A stretch of 64,000 bases of DNA from Trichobilharzia szidati (taxonomy: Eukaryota > Platyhelminthes > Trematoda > Strigeidida > Schistosomatidae), in contig OX235273.1 of NCBI GenBank assembly GCA_944472155.2, forward strand, positions 103,934,582 through 103,998,581. Reading direction: 5' to 3'. The notes under the pieces were generated by a model. It had not been told where the DNA came from. It made no database searches and saw only the letters and a program-made list of their open reading frames with translations. The translations under genes were made by a program, and so were the position numbers. Of the stretch, positions 11,491 through 23,660 are shown piece by piece. Within the stretch, counting starts at the first letter, position 1. The number at the start of each line of letters is the position of its first letter.

Positions 11491-11989
11491 TTAGTGTTAA
11501 GTTACCTGTCACGTTGGTAACCAGCATGTGAAACTGTCATCATGTGCTCACTAAATTTGTGTTATCTGATAGATGCTAGCTAATAGTGGGATCAATAGTA
11601 CAGGTTTCGTTTTATTACTCCAATTACAACAAGCAAAATAACATCAGAAGCTCAATATGTCAACATATACTACCCCTAACTCGGGTCCGAAAAATTCGAA
11701 AAATTGAAAATTGCCAAAACGCTTCCAAATGACTAAGGATCACTTATGACCATGGGGTTTCGAGCTTGTCCAGTTCTAATAGCACCCAGCTAGACTGTCC
11801 TGCTTATTACCCATAAGTCCTATAGTAAACATAGCTATGTAGACGATACAAGCGTGAGTCAAACCATTCTCATGGCTGGCTTATATGACTGTGGATGATT
11901 TTTTATAGTCTTGGTAGATGTATGGAAGCTATTTGCATGCTGAAATGGTTGGCAGGGATAACGATTTCATTGAATTTGGTGGCTTCTGG

Positions 11990-12330
11990 CTTCGTTTATA
12001 GGGGCCTATGGTCACTATAGCGTCCCTACGCGTGCTACTTTTGAATATAATAATACATTTGGCTGGTCTTGTATGCGAAATGAGTTCTTATGCGCTTGTC
12101 TATGCAGGGCATAGTTGATTGACGCCATCAATGATTGGCCTGACAATGCTTACCTATGCATTATTATGTATACTAACGGTGCGAATGGTCCACCGAGGGA
12201 GAGCGCTCTCGAGTGGTTGCGCCACAGGATGATACTGCATGCCGGTCTCGTCTCGCAAGAGGCAGGGATAGGTGTGTTCGGTTCTCCTGAAAACCATTAC
12301 CCAGTCAATGGACGTACAATTATGTGAATA
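11990..12330 (+). other. Probable rDNA 5' external transcribed spacer fragment
   Basis: This 340-bp stretch lies directly upstream of the 18S start and is visibly richer in GC and CpG than its surroundings (for example 'ccctacgcgtgctac' and 'gagagcgctctcgag'). I infer it is 5' ETS carried with the rRNA fragment; I do not recognise an ETS sequence as such. An open frame inside it (12115-12327) has no sign of being a gene. Confidence 0.45.
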
Positions 12331-12563
12331 AACTGGTTGATCCTACCAATAGTCATATGCCTGTCTCAGAGATTAAGCCATGCATGTCTAAGAACATACC
12401 TTAAAACGGTGAAACCACGAATGGCTCATTAAATTAGCTGTGGTTCCTTAGATCATATATACTACATGGATAACTGTAGTAATTCTAGAGCTAATACACG
12501 CAATTATGCCCTGACCCCCCAAGGGAACGGTTGCATTTATTAGGACAGAACCGACTGGGGGCA
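12331..12563 (+). rRNA. 18S rRNA 5' fragment, diverged pseudogene copy
   Basis: The segment starts AACTGGTTGATCCTACCAAT, the universal eukaryotic SSU 5' end with changes (normally CTGCCAGT), and continues through 'agtcatatgc', 'taagccatgcatgtctaag', 'aaacggtgaaac', 'tggctcattaaat', 'ggataactgtagtaattcta' and 'gagctaatac'. The match fades after 'gaaccgactgggg' at about 12563, so only the first ~230 nt of an ~1.9-kb gene are present. Many changes lie at normally invariant positions. It is a dispersed, dead fragment and not part of a working array. Confidence 0.93.
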
Positions 12564-14059
12564 GTTTCAGATGTCTCTGAATTACTTCAATGAAATGAAA
12601 TTGAGAAACTCAAGTGTATGATGAATAACAAATGCACAACAAAGCTACAGATGCTGCTTTATATACATCAAGAAACACGTAAATTAAGAACTTTGATTAA
12701 TTTATCAAATAACATTTAATTACTGTGAGGTTAATTGCACAGGTCAGACTAGTATACTGGGATCATTTAGATTATCGAAACATAGGAATTCAGCTACAGA
12801 TAGAACGATTGAACCTGCGAAGTAATCCGTAGAAAACTAGTCCAGTGCAAATCATTCTCTTGCGTGTAGTCAAACAACAGGATAGGGTATGGTGAAAAAT
12901 ATTAAAAAGTAATATGTCTAAGTAGACGGACAAAGAGATTAGTCATCGAATCTTATTCCGTCGGATGAACACTAAACAAATGCGTTCAAAATAATGCAAC
13001 ACTTATATCGGGTATATTGATAATCGTAATAAAAATGAACAGGGCGTAAGACTGTGTGTGCAAAGCGAATTATGAAGTCGTGTAAGCGCATTGGTATGTG
13101 ATTATGAGCAGCAATAAACTGTACTCAAGACAACATCCAGTTATCAACACATTGTATTCAGCACCGATCAAAAACTTATCTAATATAGAATCTGATTAAA
13201 ATATTGTAATTTAATAAGTATGAAGAATAGAAGATAAAACTGCCACTGGCAAACACCGCTTTTCTTTCGTAAGATACCTTCATCAGGCGTTACATTCGTG
13301 AAGGAAAAAAACTCTACTGTTGTTGATCAAATCACTTGTAGCGAGACCAAGATCGATTCGTTGTGCTCCGAGAGCAAGGAACGGATCATTACATCCTATA
13401 GAATAGTTGTCCGAAACGTTTTTGAGACACGCACAATCACAAAATACTCCAAAAACAGCAAAATGACGATTATTCATCGTTAGATCTCTCTGTGGTTCTA
13501 TATAACAGTAATAAAACTCAAAATTACTTCAAACAGTCCTACTAGACAGTTATACAGATTACGTAACTTTCTGAGTACTAAACACGTACTGTAAAACAAG
13601 ATTAGCACCTTAGAATCAAGTAGAATATTTCCAACAAGGTGGGATCGAAACTCTGTCAGCAAGAATCTCAAATCAAGCGATATTCGTGAACAGTCGAAGT
13701 TCAGAACCATCTTGATTCACACAAACAAAATCCTAGTCGTAAAATAATACATTATCGATACCATCACTCAGCCACCATGAGAAGCATTACAACTGGAGAT
13801 TAAACACAGACAAAGACGAACAGTAAGAGCCAAGTCAGCATTTGATATGCAAACGTAAGAAAAGTGATCTACAATCTGTGAGAAGGATGGTTAATAACTA
13901 CATGGTTAGTTGAGATATCTAAATGAGTATCAATATAGTAATTGGATCGTTGAGAAGGGATTTTCCAAACAGTTATTCCATTACATCACATCCAACTACA
14001 GGAAATGTTCTTCACTACTCTATGGAACATAGAGGTAAAGGGCAGAACTTTAAAGTTCC
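12564..14059. other. No gene or repeat recognised
   Basis: Low-complexity AT-rich sequence without a convincing exon. Opposed open frames near 13290-13710 have no homology I can see and no splice context. Confidence 0.35.
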
Positions 14060-14545
14060 ATTATATTATTATTATTGTCCCCTTGTGTTCCTAGTGGAAC
14101 ATAGAGCTTCAGCTGCACATCTCCACTTACTTCTGTCTTCTGCTATACTTTTCACTTGCATCCATGTTAGTCCATAGTGTTTCAACTCTTCTTCACACGA
14201 TCTCCACCATGTCACCCTTGAACATCCCACTCGCCGCTTCCCCTTCAGGTTCCACTAAAGGGCCCGACGCGCGATGTCACCCAGCGGCCTCCTCAGCGAG
14301 TGTCCAATCCATCTCCACTTTCTCCTGCATATTTGTTGAGCGATTGGTTCTTGTTTTGTTTGTTCCCATAGTTTCTTGTTGGTGATTCTTTCCAACCATC
14401 TGATCTTGAGTATAGAACGAAGACAGTTGTTGATAAAGGTCTGCAACAGGCTGTTGAAAATATTCTTGGTGACTCGCCAAGTTTCTGATCCGTATAGAAG
14501 AACTGACTTGACGTTTGTATTGAAAATCCGAATTTTGTTGTTCCA
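14060..14545 (-). mobile_element. RTE retrotransposon 3' fragment
   Basis: A comparatively young copy. The minus strand reads 'RIRNLASHQEYFQQPVADLYQQ', 'MVGKNHQQETMG' and 'QICRRKWRWIGHSLRRPLGDIARRAL' in adjacent frames, then a tail ending in ATT repeats at about 14065. It is truncated at its 5' side near 14545 at the 'NTNVKS' block. Confidence 0.8.
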
Positions 14546-14554
14546 TTAGCGATA

Positions 14555-14685
14555 GTCTTTTTAATGAGATGGTATTCCTAGCCTCACACCCAATTTTCTC
14601 CCTTTACCTGGAGTACCAAGGATTAGGCAAGGTTTAGGAGTACAAAGGCCGGTAATCCAATTCCGGACCACGTGAGTCTTTGATG
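14555..14685 (-). mobile_element. SINE fragment
   Basis: Contains 'gcctcacacccaattttctc', 'caaggtttaggagtac' and 'ccaattccggaccacgtg', the middle and T-arm portions of the SINE family. Tail and acceptor are lost. Confidence 0.45.
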
Positions 14686-14694
14686 AGCACTTTA

Positions 14695-14830
14695 GCATTT
14701 AGACATTGACACTCAAAGTGAGAACAAGCGACTCTTCAGTGGTACTCACCTATTACCCTTCCCGGGACTGAACTCAAGACTTTCAGATTATAAGGCGACC
14801 TCCACGACCACCCATCCACCGAGAGAGTCC
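14695..14830 (-). mobile_element. tRNA-like head of a hammerhead-type element
   Basis: The plus strand shows GGGACTGAACTC followed by 'agattataaggcgac' and 'cgaccacccatccaccg', the complement of the family's tRNA-like head. Confidence 0.4.
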
Positions 14831-15069
14831 AACACATAGGCCAAGTTTCCGTTAAAATTACTGTTTAGCATATCGTATCGACTGATTTCACTCAACATTT
14901 TGCCTGTTAATGAGAAGGTGACAACAATGTCTTGAGGTTGATATGATGTTACTTAGTTGAGCGTGACCACTATCAGTGGAAACCACAATAGGCAATTTTA
15001 TCCTTTCATTTTAGCTTGTCATCCGCAGATAAGTGCTTCCTGCTGAGTGACAGATGTCATGATTAATTC

Positions 15070-15150
15070 GGTCCCACATGTGAGACTATTGTCTCAAACT
15101 AGGACTAGACAGCTCACCTGTACTTCTTGATAGCTTTCAATGGTTCATCA
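15070..15150 (+). mobile_element. Hammerhead-type element fragment
   Basis: Carries 'gtctcaaactaggac' then 'tagacagctcacctgtactt' and 'tttcaatggttc', matching the stem II to 3' portion of the family. The GAAA box is mutated. Confidence 0.4.
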
Positions 15151-16019
15151 AGAAGAAATCTCACCCAAAAAATCAATGAAATGCCTACAAACTAATGCTT
15201 AAAATAAAATCAATTCTAACTGCAAACTTATGTGTTAAATCAACAGTTAATTTCATGCATACATTGTTGATTATGACCTGTACAAAAATAAATCAATGTT
15301 GAAGATGATGAAACCAAAACAAACCAGTTTATATTTTCTATTTTAAAAGAAGTGATGAGTTCATATTTCTATTTTCGTTTTTATGTTTATTTGCTCAGTT
15401 TATGTTGTTTACTAAATCTGGCTAACAGATTTGCATAATTCACTGTATATATATATATATTCATTTGAATTCCAAGTAGAACATAGGCCTTCAAGCACAC
15501 AAGCAAGACAGGCTTTCAGCAATAAAAAATCACCAATGGAATTTACTACATTCAAAATAAGAGACAAGAACTGAATTTTCAACACTAATGTGGAGTCAGG
15601 GCTTTTGTATGACTTTAAGAATTTACAAATCACAAAAACAATCTCCAATAGACACTAGACTTCCATCAATAGCTGCCTCCTCGGGGTTGATACCGAAGAC
15701 TAGATAACCGAGAAGAAGGAATGATCACCGAGGAACCCTGGAATTGTAGCGAACCAGCCACCAACTTATCTATCAACAAATATTCAGAAACAAGTGAAGA
15801 TTGGCTGTAAATACGCTAAGAAGATCGCTGAATGACATTATGTTCTAGGCCAACATTCAGGTGAACACCAAAGGGCAAGTGATGAGTTGGGCTTGGATTC
15901 AAAAATGACCTCAATGAGATTATGTTAAGAGGAAATGGAATCTTGTTGGTAGTTATGCAGCTGACTACAGTGGAGATGTGCTGTTGATTTTCTGTATTTA
16001 ATTCGGAAGGCTAGAAATC
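15151..16019. other. Mostly unassigned; a repeat shared with 20.2 kb
   Basis: Positions 15840-15990 share a block order ('gagttgggcttgga', 'tatgttaagaggaaatgg', 'ggtagttatgcagctgac') with 20190-20300 ('tggactgggtcag', 'tatgttaggaggaaagg', 'ggcagtttcgaaaccag'). This is an uncharacterised dispersed repeat. A short TA tract lies at 15445-15460. No gene is seen. Confidence 0.4.
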
Positions 16020-16024
16020 AGCAG

Positions 16025-17065
16025 TAATTGTTATTAGTATTCCCTTACGTTCCGAATGGAAAATGGAGCTTTAACAACACATCTCCACTTTCTTCTATTT
16101 TCTGCTGTCCTCTTCAGCTGGCTCCACGATTGCCCATAAGCTTTCATATCCTCCTCACACTATGTTCTCCATATTACCTTCAGACCCACAACCAACTCGT
16201 TGTTTTCCATTGGGATTCCACTCGAGCGGTGGCCTGCAATACGCGCGATGTCATTCGATGGCGTCCTCAATGTGTACCCTACCCATCTCCATTTTCTCCT
16301 ACATATCTGTTAAGTGATCGGCTCTTCGTTGGTTTACTCTCAAAGTTTCTTGTTACTAATTCGTTCTGGCCGGCCGGATGTCCATTTGATCTCCAGTATG
16401 CAGCAAGCGAAGGCAGCTGTTGATGAAAGTCTGCAACCTGCTGGAAATCCTTTTCGTGACACGCAGTGCAAGTTTCTAACTCGTATAAAAGAACTGACTG
16501 ACTTCACATTGGTGATGAAAATCCGAATCTTGTTGTCTATGCTAGCTGAGTGACAGCAGAAGATTTCTAAAGTGTTTGATGAAAGCGTAACTCAACTTTC
16601 CGATTCTGGCTGGCTTTGACATCATCCGTTCCGAATGCCTGTGGCTGAAACGATGCCTCCTAGATAAGTGAAAGAAATAATCTCTGTTAAACCTCTCCAG
16701 TTGATGGTGATTGGTGCTGGTTGTTGCTGTTGCTGTTGGTGGTTGGTTATCTTCATCACCTCTGTCTCCTATATGTTCACCTGAAGTCCTATCTTCTCTA
16801 AAAGATTCTTCAGCCATTTGGTTTGTTTTCGCCTGTTAGTCTTCGAGTTTGTGTGACACTAAACATATGTCATCCACTTGCGAAATCCAGACCTTCTAGA
16901 GTCTTCTTATTGGCGGTCCAACGTATTCCTGTCTTCTCAATCTCTGTGCACAGTTTGATGCATAATCCAGTCCACCACAATTAAGAATATCATTGGTGAT
17001 ATTAGACAACCTGTCTCATTCCTGTATTCACTTCGAACGCCTCGTTGAGTAATAATAAGTAGTAA
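16025..17065 (-). mobile_element. RTE retrotransposon, RT palm to 3' end
   Basis: One of the longer minus-strand copies. The 5'-most part (16840-17040) matches the palm region before and after the FADD motif. A glutamine-codon run (complement of CAA/CAG repeats) follows at 16705-16740, then the 'IGKLSY' and 'WKSF' region, and the conserved 3' tail at 16030-16080. Frames are shifted in several places. The 5' end breaks off near 17065 in the RT. Confidence 0.8.
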
Positions 17066-17439
17066 TAATGGTGGAATGTTAGGCATCTACTGAAACAATA
17101 GAGAAATATTTTAACGATGATTAGAGATACAACTAGGAAGTCATAAGTCATTGAGCTTTATAAAAACTTTTATGACAACAAAATGTTGATGTCGTAATTT
17201 GACAGCATCGGATTGGCTTCTAGATTTTAATTTTTTCTCCGGATAACAGATGCTAATAGGTAACAAAATCCGCCTTGAAAAGACACGCATATTTTGGTGT
17301 CATTCGATTTCCTGAATTACACAGATAAATTATTGGTGTAGAAGTTATTCTCTAGATAGGGAAAGGGACCAAATAAAAACACCTAGCCAACTCCAGTTGC
17401 CCTCAGAAGTTATTCTAACCATTACTAATAATTATATTA

Positions 17440-17710
17440 TATCATTATTATTGTTTCTTTGGGTTCCAAGTGAAACATAGGGTCTCAACAGCACATCTTA
17501 TTTTCTTCCTATTCTCCACAGTCTTCTTCAGATGGCCCCTAGATTGCGGGTAAGCTTGCACCACCTCTACACACGATCTCATGCACATCACACTCAAAAG
17601 CTGAACTCATCGTTTCTCTCTCAGCCTCCACAGCCTGTGTCTGGCCCATCTCAATTTAATTCGACACATTTGTTGAGCAATAAGCTCTTGGTTAGTTCAT
17701 TTCCAAAAAT
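17440..17710 (-). mobile_element. RTE 3' fragment, abutting another RTE copy
   Basis: It starts at an ATTATT tail and 'gggttccaagtgaaac' and proceeds into the ORF 3' part to 'ttagttcatttccaaaaatccc'. At about 17711 a new tail (ATTATTATT then 'ccccttgggttccgag') begins, so another copy lies end to end with it or inserted into it. Confidence 0.65.
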
Positions 17711-18520
17711 CCCTGTATTATTATTATCCCCTTGGGTTCCGAGTGGAACATGGGGCTTCAACAATACATCTCCACTTTGCTCTATTTTCCTCCATCCTCT
17801 TCAGGAGGGTTCCACGATTGCCCAAGCTCTGTCATCTCAACGTTCTCTGCTGCTTATCTTTTCTTTCTTGTCATCTGATCTTCAGCATGGAGTAAAATCA
17901 GTTGTTGATAAAAGTCTGTAACCTGGTGGAAATGCTTTCCGTAACTCCTTGGTCAAGTTTCTAACCCATATCGAATAGCTGCCTAACCTAACGTTTGTGC
18001 TTAAAATCCTAATTTCGTTCTCTGCCCTGAGTGCAAAAGAGTTCCAAACTGATTTCAGAGTAATGAAGGTCAGTCTTGCCTTTCCAATTCTGGTTTTAAC
18101 ATCACCATCTGTGTCATCTGGAGCTAGGACGATGATTCCTAGAAAAGTGAAGGAAGTGGCCTCTTTCAAACTTCTTTCATTGATAGTGATTCGTGCTTGT
18201 TGTTGTTGGTCGGTTATCTTCACTACGTCAATCTTCTCTGTCCCCTTGAAATTCTGTGTTTTATGTCCGCCTCTTCCTCCAACTTGTTGGTTTTCGCCTG
18301 TAAGTCATCAAATTTATGTGACTTTAGATATAAATCATTCGCAAAATCCAGATTTTCTATAGTCTTCTTACCGGTCCGACGTATTTCAATCTTCCCTCTC
18401 CCCACACTCTTTCACGTAATCGAGTCCACCAAAATTAGGATTGTCATTAGTTATAACAGACAGCTTTGTCTTACTCCTGTCTTCACTCCATAGTCTTCAT
18501 TGAGTTTTATGTTATAGACT
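17711..18520 (-). mobile_element. RTE retrotransposon, RT thumb to 3' end
   Basis: Minus-strand frames read 'MKITDQQQQARITINERSLKEATSFTFLGIIV', 'DGDVKTRIGKARLTF' and 'TLKSVW', with a residual glutamine run. Upstream, 18260-18500 matches the palm (FADDLYL-type text) and preceding RT. It is 5'-truncated near 18520. Confidence 0.8.
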
Positions 18521-18599
18521 GCTTGACATATGGCATTGTCATATAGCTGTTGATTGAGGTTGATAAATGCAGACTAATCTGGAGTTTATGTTATCTTTT

Positions 18600-18845
18600 T
18601 CATTCATTCGGGTTCCGAGTAGGACCTAGGGATTCGAACTTTAGGCTGTAAATTTTCATTAACAGTAGTATTGTCTTTTGATTTTCACAGAGTGAGGTTG
18701 CTGGCCTCAAGAACCCCTGAACCTTTCCTTCCTGCAGGGCTTACTACCGAACATGAGAGGGTCTTAAAGGGTGCGTTGGCAGACAATTAGACTACAGACC
18801 ACATATGCACAGCTGGCGGACATTCCTACCCCGGAACCACTGACG
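18600..18845 (-). mobile_element. tRNA-headed SINE, decayed
   Basis: The plus strand begins 'cgggttccgagtaggac', then 'tttcattaacagtagtat', 'gttgctggcctcaagaac', and ends at a degraded head 'accactgacgca'. Several small indels are present. Confidence 0.5.
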
Positions 18846-19949
18846 CATATAACTATCAATAGATGTTAAGATAAATGAAAAGAGTGGTATAGTTTGTAGA
18901 ATTTTTGAACTAACTACTCCCCTCTTATTGAGGAAGAAATGTTAGGAATAATTTTTCCAGTTGTTATTATGATTGGTTGTTTCAAAACGTTGCAGAGGGA
19001 TGAAGTTTAAAGTCATCGCCTACTGATTTGGAAAATAGCAAAAACATATGCCGGATTTCCCAATCAGAGTAGAACACAGGACTGTGAGTTTCAAAGAGCT
19101 GAGCACTTTATGGTATCACTGTTAAGTCAGTAAGGTTCAACACTAATATAGTTTGAACAAAGAAAGAAGAAACAAATGGTGTGGATCCATTTTATTCCAT
19201 CGGTTCTCATCAGCTGCGTACAACCTGAATTCTGTAATAAAATAAAAGTGTACAATTTAAACAAACTTTTATCCATTAGCAAGTATATTGTCAGAGCGTC
19301 ATAGTGAAATAAGGCGTTGCGATTTACAAGGTGTCTAAAGTGTTCCGACATATATATATATATATATCTTGTTAGAGAGAAGTTTCTTGAAAAAAGTTAA
19401 TTAACAGTTGTGTTGTTGGGGTGGTAACAAAAGAAAATTAGTAATAGTTACGTAATTAGATAATAGAAGATCCAAATTTTGGTGCACATGAGGTTAGATA
19501 AGAAGTTGATGATGTAATACAGTGAGCAGAACTCAGAAGATCAAGAAAAAATATCTCTTGAGAGAGTCAAGCGAATAATAAAGGGGGGGAGTGAAAAGAT
19601 AAGTTAACAACACATTAAGGATAGATTACTGTCTATGTCCAGCTCTATGTTTGATCACTCTCTCACCTGCTCATGTACAGCTGTTCGCATTAAACGATTT
19701 GAGTACTCCTGGAACAAGTAGCTGGATACTACTCGATTTGATTGATGAAAAGCAAAAATAAGATGATAAAGTCTTCTACTTATCAACGATGATAAGTCAG
19801 ACCACTAAGTTTCATGTGATTTTTTCCTATAAATTCATTCATCACCTATGCATAGCTAGAAAACTAGCTAAACATGACCCAAAATCGTAATTTATATATT
19901 CATAATAAATGTTGTGTTTCAATACAGGTATGAGCTGGGCAATCAGTCA
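18846..19949. other. No gene recognised; TA microsatellite
   Basis: A (TA)n tract at 19352-19368. Otherwise AT-rich sequence with no supported exon. Confidence 0.35.
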
Positions 19950-20110
19950 GTATCAGGGAGGACTAGATGGCTGTTTCGTCCAGGCTGGGAATTCTGCATC
20001 TGTATAAACGCATGATCTCACTAGGGTTCGAAATTTCGACAATCTGGTAGCGATCCAAGCCCAGTGACCACTCAATCAGTCATTAGTTTTGACCTTACCA
20101 GTTTATCAAA
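19950..20110 (-). mobile_element. tRNA-headed hammerhead-type element, decayed
   Basis: The plus strand has 'tagatggctgtttcgtccag', then 'gggttcgaaatttc' (T arm complement) and 'cagtgaccactcaatcag' (box A complement). The core is degraded. Positions 20111-21654 hold the 20.2-kb dispersed repeat and otherwise nothing I can name. Confidence 0.5.
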
Positions 20111-21654
20111 AGGCGGTTTCGTGCATGCACTGAGGAGACATTCACGTAACATCACATGAAACACCCTCTAGTGAATCCTGAATGGTAAATGAAGATTTTG
20201 GACTGGGTCAGAAGGCGATATGAAGAATACTATGTTAGGAGGAAAGGAAAGCTTGTGGGCAGTTTCGAAACCAGTTGGAGGTGAAGTCAGAGAACTAAGT
20301 CCCGCTGAATTCTTGTCTTCCTAATCAGTAACTTACTAATCAAGTATCTATGCTTAAAAATCTGTAATCGTCTTCTACTCCTGGTCCCTAATTAGTATGT
20401 GGCGCTGGTCGCTATTTTGAACTGGATAAAAGGTATTTTTATTCATTACATGTATGAAGTACTGATTTCAATTAACAAAAATCAATAAGCATTCATGTTT
20501 ATTTTTAAATAATACGCGAAATGTAATTTGATACTTCCTTGAAAGAAATTAATTCATACCGTTAAGAGAACAGATATGTTTCATTGTCTTAAGCAGTTGA
20601 TTTTCATCCGATGTGTTATGGGTTTGAGTCTGTCTTCATCTACTTTAACTTGAGAAACTATTTAGTATCAATAATACCTAACACGATTAGTTCTGGTAAA
20701 TGAAGGGTCCGTTCTAGAAAAGACGAGGTTAAACAATCCAGCTACCAGACAAGCTGATCACAAAATTATAACACACACTGAAGCATCAGAGTAGCCTACT
20801 GGCTGGCTTGGTAGATGGAGAGTTGAATACTTCAAATTGCGTATATCATTTTGAGTATATTTGTGGCGACAAAAAGTGAGCTCTTACGAAAAGGCGATTG
20901 TCCACTCGCATAATGGATCACCTGCTTAAATGACTGAAACAGGCTGAGATCAAGCTATCAAAATGTTCAACAACAAGTCATCTTATAGACTACAGACATA
21001 ACACTGACGCCGTCAACTCATTAACCGTTATCAGCAGACAAACATACACAAAGATGCCTACAGTTGCAGAGGCTTATAAAATTAAAGTTTATAAGTCTGA
21101 CCTTTGTGTGTTGAAGGAGATAGGGATTGTTTTGAACCCACCACGGTTATATCTTCTACTTATTAACTGTTATTATTACTGTTACTATTGATATTTTGTT
21201 ATATAATAACAAAAGGCAAGAAAAGGAAGCCAAGGTATACTTTCAAGTGATCAAACTACTATTTACAGGATATAGCTTTGTATTCTCTAACTAATCCCTG
21301 AGCTTGTGATTTTGGTTAACATTAAACGACACGAAAAAGAATGTTCAAATACATATATGCTATTCTGCTGCTAATGCAGTATTGAAGTGTGGGAATATGT
21401 GAGAATAATATTGCATTGTAGCACAGTGTATCACACCACAACAGTTACACCCTCCATTAGTAATCTTGTCTCCGTTAAAATTATCTTTCGTTTCATTTTT
21501 CGATTCAAGACATTTCCAAGTTCTTTCTATGATAACTAAGTGATTGTTGCAGTGATGCTACTGGACTATGAACTAGTATAATCTAAATTTTCAATCTGTA
21601 GTACCCCTCTACTTCCTTACCTACACAGCATTCGCACCTGTCGTTCTGCTTGAC

Positions 21655-22095
21655 CAATTCACTGTATTCAAGTGTTGGTTCGCAGGGGTTCGATTTTTTT
21701 CAAGATTTCATCATGAACTTACATCGGTTAGAAAACCACTAGAAAACCTGGGAGTACTGGACAACCGTTTCGTCCTAGTTTGGGACTCTTCAACAGGACA
21801 CATCTACCAGGACCTTCCATGTGTGAGGGCAAATACTTGCTGATGACACTGGCTAATGGTCGCGCTATACGGTGAATCGACAAAAGCCAGAATTCATGGG
21901 CCATTGGACAGGGTCCCGATGGCTGAATAGTCTGTGAGCTCGCTTTGTGACCGAGATGTCCTGGGTCCGAACCCTGTGAATGGATGCGTACTTCTGAAGA
22001 GTCCAGTACTAGGACTGAACAGCCGCCCAGTACTCCCGATGGTTTCCTAATGGTTCTCTAACCAATGTCAGCTCATTTCTCACTGTGGTTAGTTT
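21655..22095. mobile_element. Head-to-head pair of hammerhead-type elements
   Basis: A minus-strand copy (21655-21836, tRNA head largely lost) faces a plus-strand copy (21837-22095, with 5' leader, tRNA-like head and body). The minus copy keeps stem II, GAAA and the GTC triplet with only C3 changed to T (21755-21800). The plus copy has the core CTGAAGA intact (21988-22034), but its GAAA box reads TGAAC and the cleavage triplet reads GCC. The minus copy's outer end has the family's 3' terminus (complement of 'caacacttga'). Confidence 0.75.
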
Positions 22096-22149
22096 ATTAG
22101 TCACGTGTTCCCCCGTTTTATTCTCATTATATATATATATTTGTTGCTT

Positions 22150-22420
22150 GTTTTAACTTCAAGAAGAGCCGGTCTTTCACCACGTAATCACTTCAGTCTC
22201 ACCCTCCAACACACCTCTAACTCATCGTCGCCCACTAGAGGAGTGTAGCAGCCTCCTTAGTGTTTATAAAATTTATCTGCATGTTTTCTGAGCAATAGGC
22301 TGTTGACTATCAGAATTTCTTTTTAAATATCTTTTGTGGTCAATCGCCTGATTTTCAGTATCAAGTAAAAAGGCAACTAGTGATGCAATTCTATGGCTTG
22401 CTGTAAATTCTTTGATAATA
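22150..22420 (-). mobile_element. Strongly decayed RTE 3' fragment
   Basis: Recognisable only by order: 'ctaactcatcgtcgccc', 'tgttttctgagcaatagg', 'cgcctgattttcagtatc', 'gatgcaattctatgg'. No open frame remains. The following ~800 bp (22421-23229) shows no feature. Confidence 0.4.
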
Positions 22421-23229
22421 ACAATAATTTATGGCTTTACTTTGAAACAATACATTTAATACAGAGTGAAATTTTTAGCACGCAGTGCAATATTGCATAT
22501 TTAATTTTCTCTTTACCTTACATTATTGAGGGGGAAAATAATGAACAGAACGTTTTAAGCTGATAATAATTTCAATAAAGACTACCAATGTAAAATCAAA
22601 ATTAAAGTGGAAATATTAACAATCATATATATATTAATGAAAGAAAGAATAAATAAGGGCCGTTTACGTAAGCTTTTCTTACCGTATAGAATATATGCCT
22701 AATTAGGTATTGTAGAGCTTTCATACTGTACAGCTGTACAAGCATAGAGTTTCGTGTAATTCCATCAATTCCTACCTGATGAAATGCAAGAAGAGAGGTG
22801 TGAATAAGTTTTAAGTATCTTTCCAGGACAGTATTAAGAAGTTGGCTTAGTGACACGTCACTCACCCTACCAAAAGCTTTAAGTGTCCTTCACATTGTAT
22901 CAAAGTTTTTCCTAAGTAGTCCAGGGAAGATTCTAGGGGAACAATAAAGAAGAAGAAAAATAGGTAGAATACAAAGATTAACAAACTATAAAAGTAGAAA
23001 GTGAGTGACGTCAGACTGTCTTAACTTCCTCATTTAGAAGATAAGGACAGAATATGTTTCCAGAAATTGACATGATGTTGGAAGACCAGGAAAGATCACA
23101 GGAATCAAATAAAAACTAAGGATGTTTACCAATCGCTTCACTGGCTTAATCAGAATAGGACAAGTCACGTAAGGAGAAAGAACAGCACCTTGAGTGATCC
23201 TGGCTACAGTAAGCTAAGTAGTTGAAGAC

Positions 23230-23660
23230 TTTCCTTTATATACAGTGTACTACTTCCTATAATAAAAATAAGATTACAATCATTTGATGATATTGGATTG
23301 TTGGATGCAATCGGCAGGAAGCCAAGCTTGACCTAGGTTTTGTGCTTACTTGTTGCCATTCACTAGTCAGCAGGGCGTATTCGCAACCTTAAAGGAATTC
23401 ATGTCCCTTCTGAGATTCGAATCAGCGTCAATCAGTGCTGCAGTTACACACTTTATCACTGAGCTATTCAGGCTGTAAACGCCTTGCAGATAATCCTTGC
23501 TGACCGGTGAGTGCCAGCTGGGACGAAACCTAGGTCGAGTGGGGCTTCCTGATGACTGCCTTCAACCATTTAATATCATCAAATCAATATGCACCGTGGT
23601 GGCAAGCTACCTAGAATGGTAGCCACATTGCATACTTGACTGACAGAATTCAGTCTGCGC
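23230..23660. repeat. Unassigned repeat with a hammerhead-like half-motif
   Basis: The block contains a tRNA-like segment on the minus strand (plus text GAGATTCGAATCAGC near 23418, the complement of box B) and, on the plus strand, 'gtgccagctgggacgaaacc' followed by 'taggtcgag' at 23511-23539. That is a stem II-like hairpin, GAAA, a palindromic stem III (ACCT/AGGT) and a GTC triplet, which resembles the 3' half of a hammerhead. The CUGANGA part reads CCGGTGA. Family identity is unknown. Confidence 0.4.

Noticed and set aside
12115..12327. 70-codon open frame with a protein-like start, just upstream of the 18S fragment
   Set aside because: It lies in the GC-richer block directly joined to the 18S 5' end and is best explained as spacer-derived sequence.
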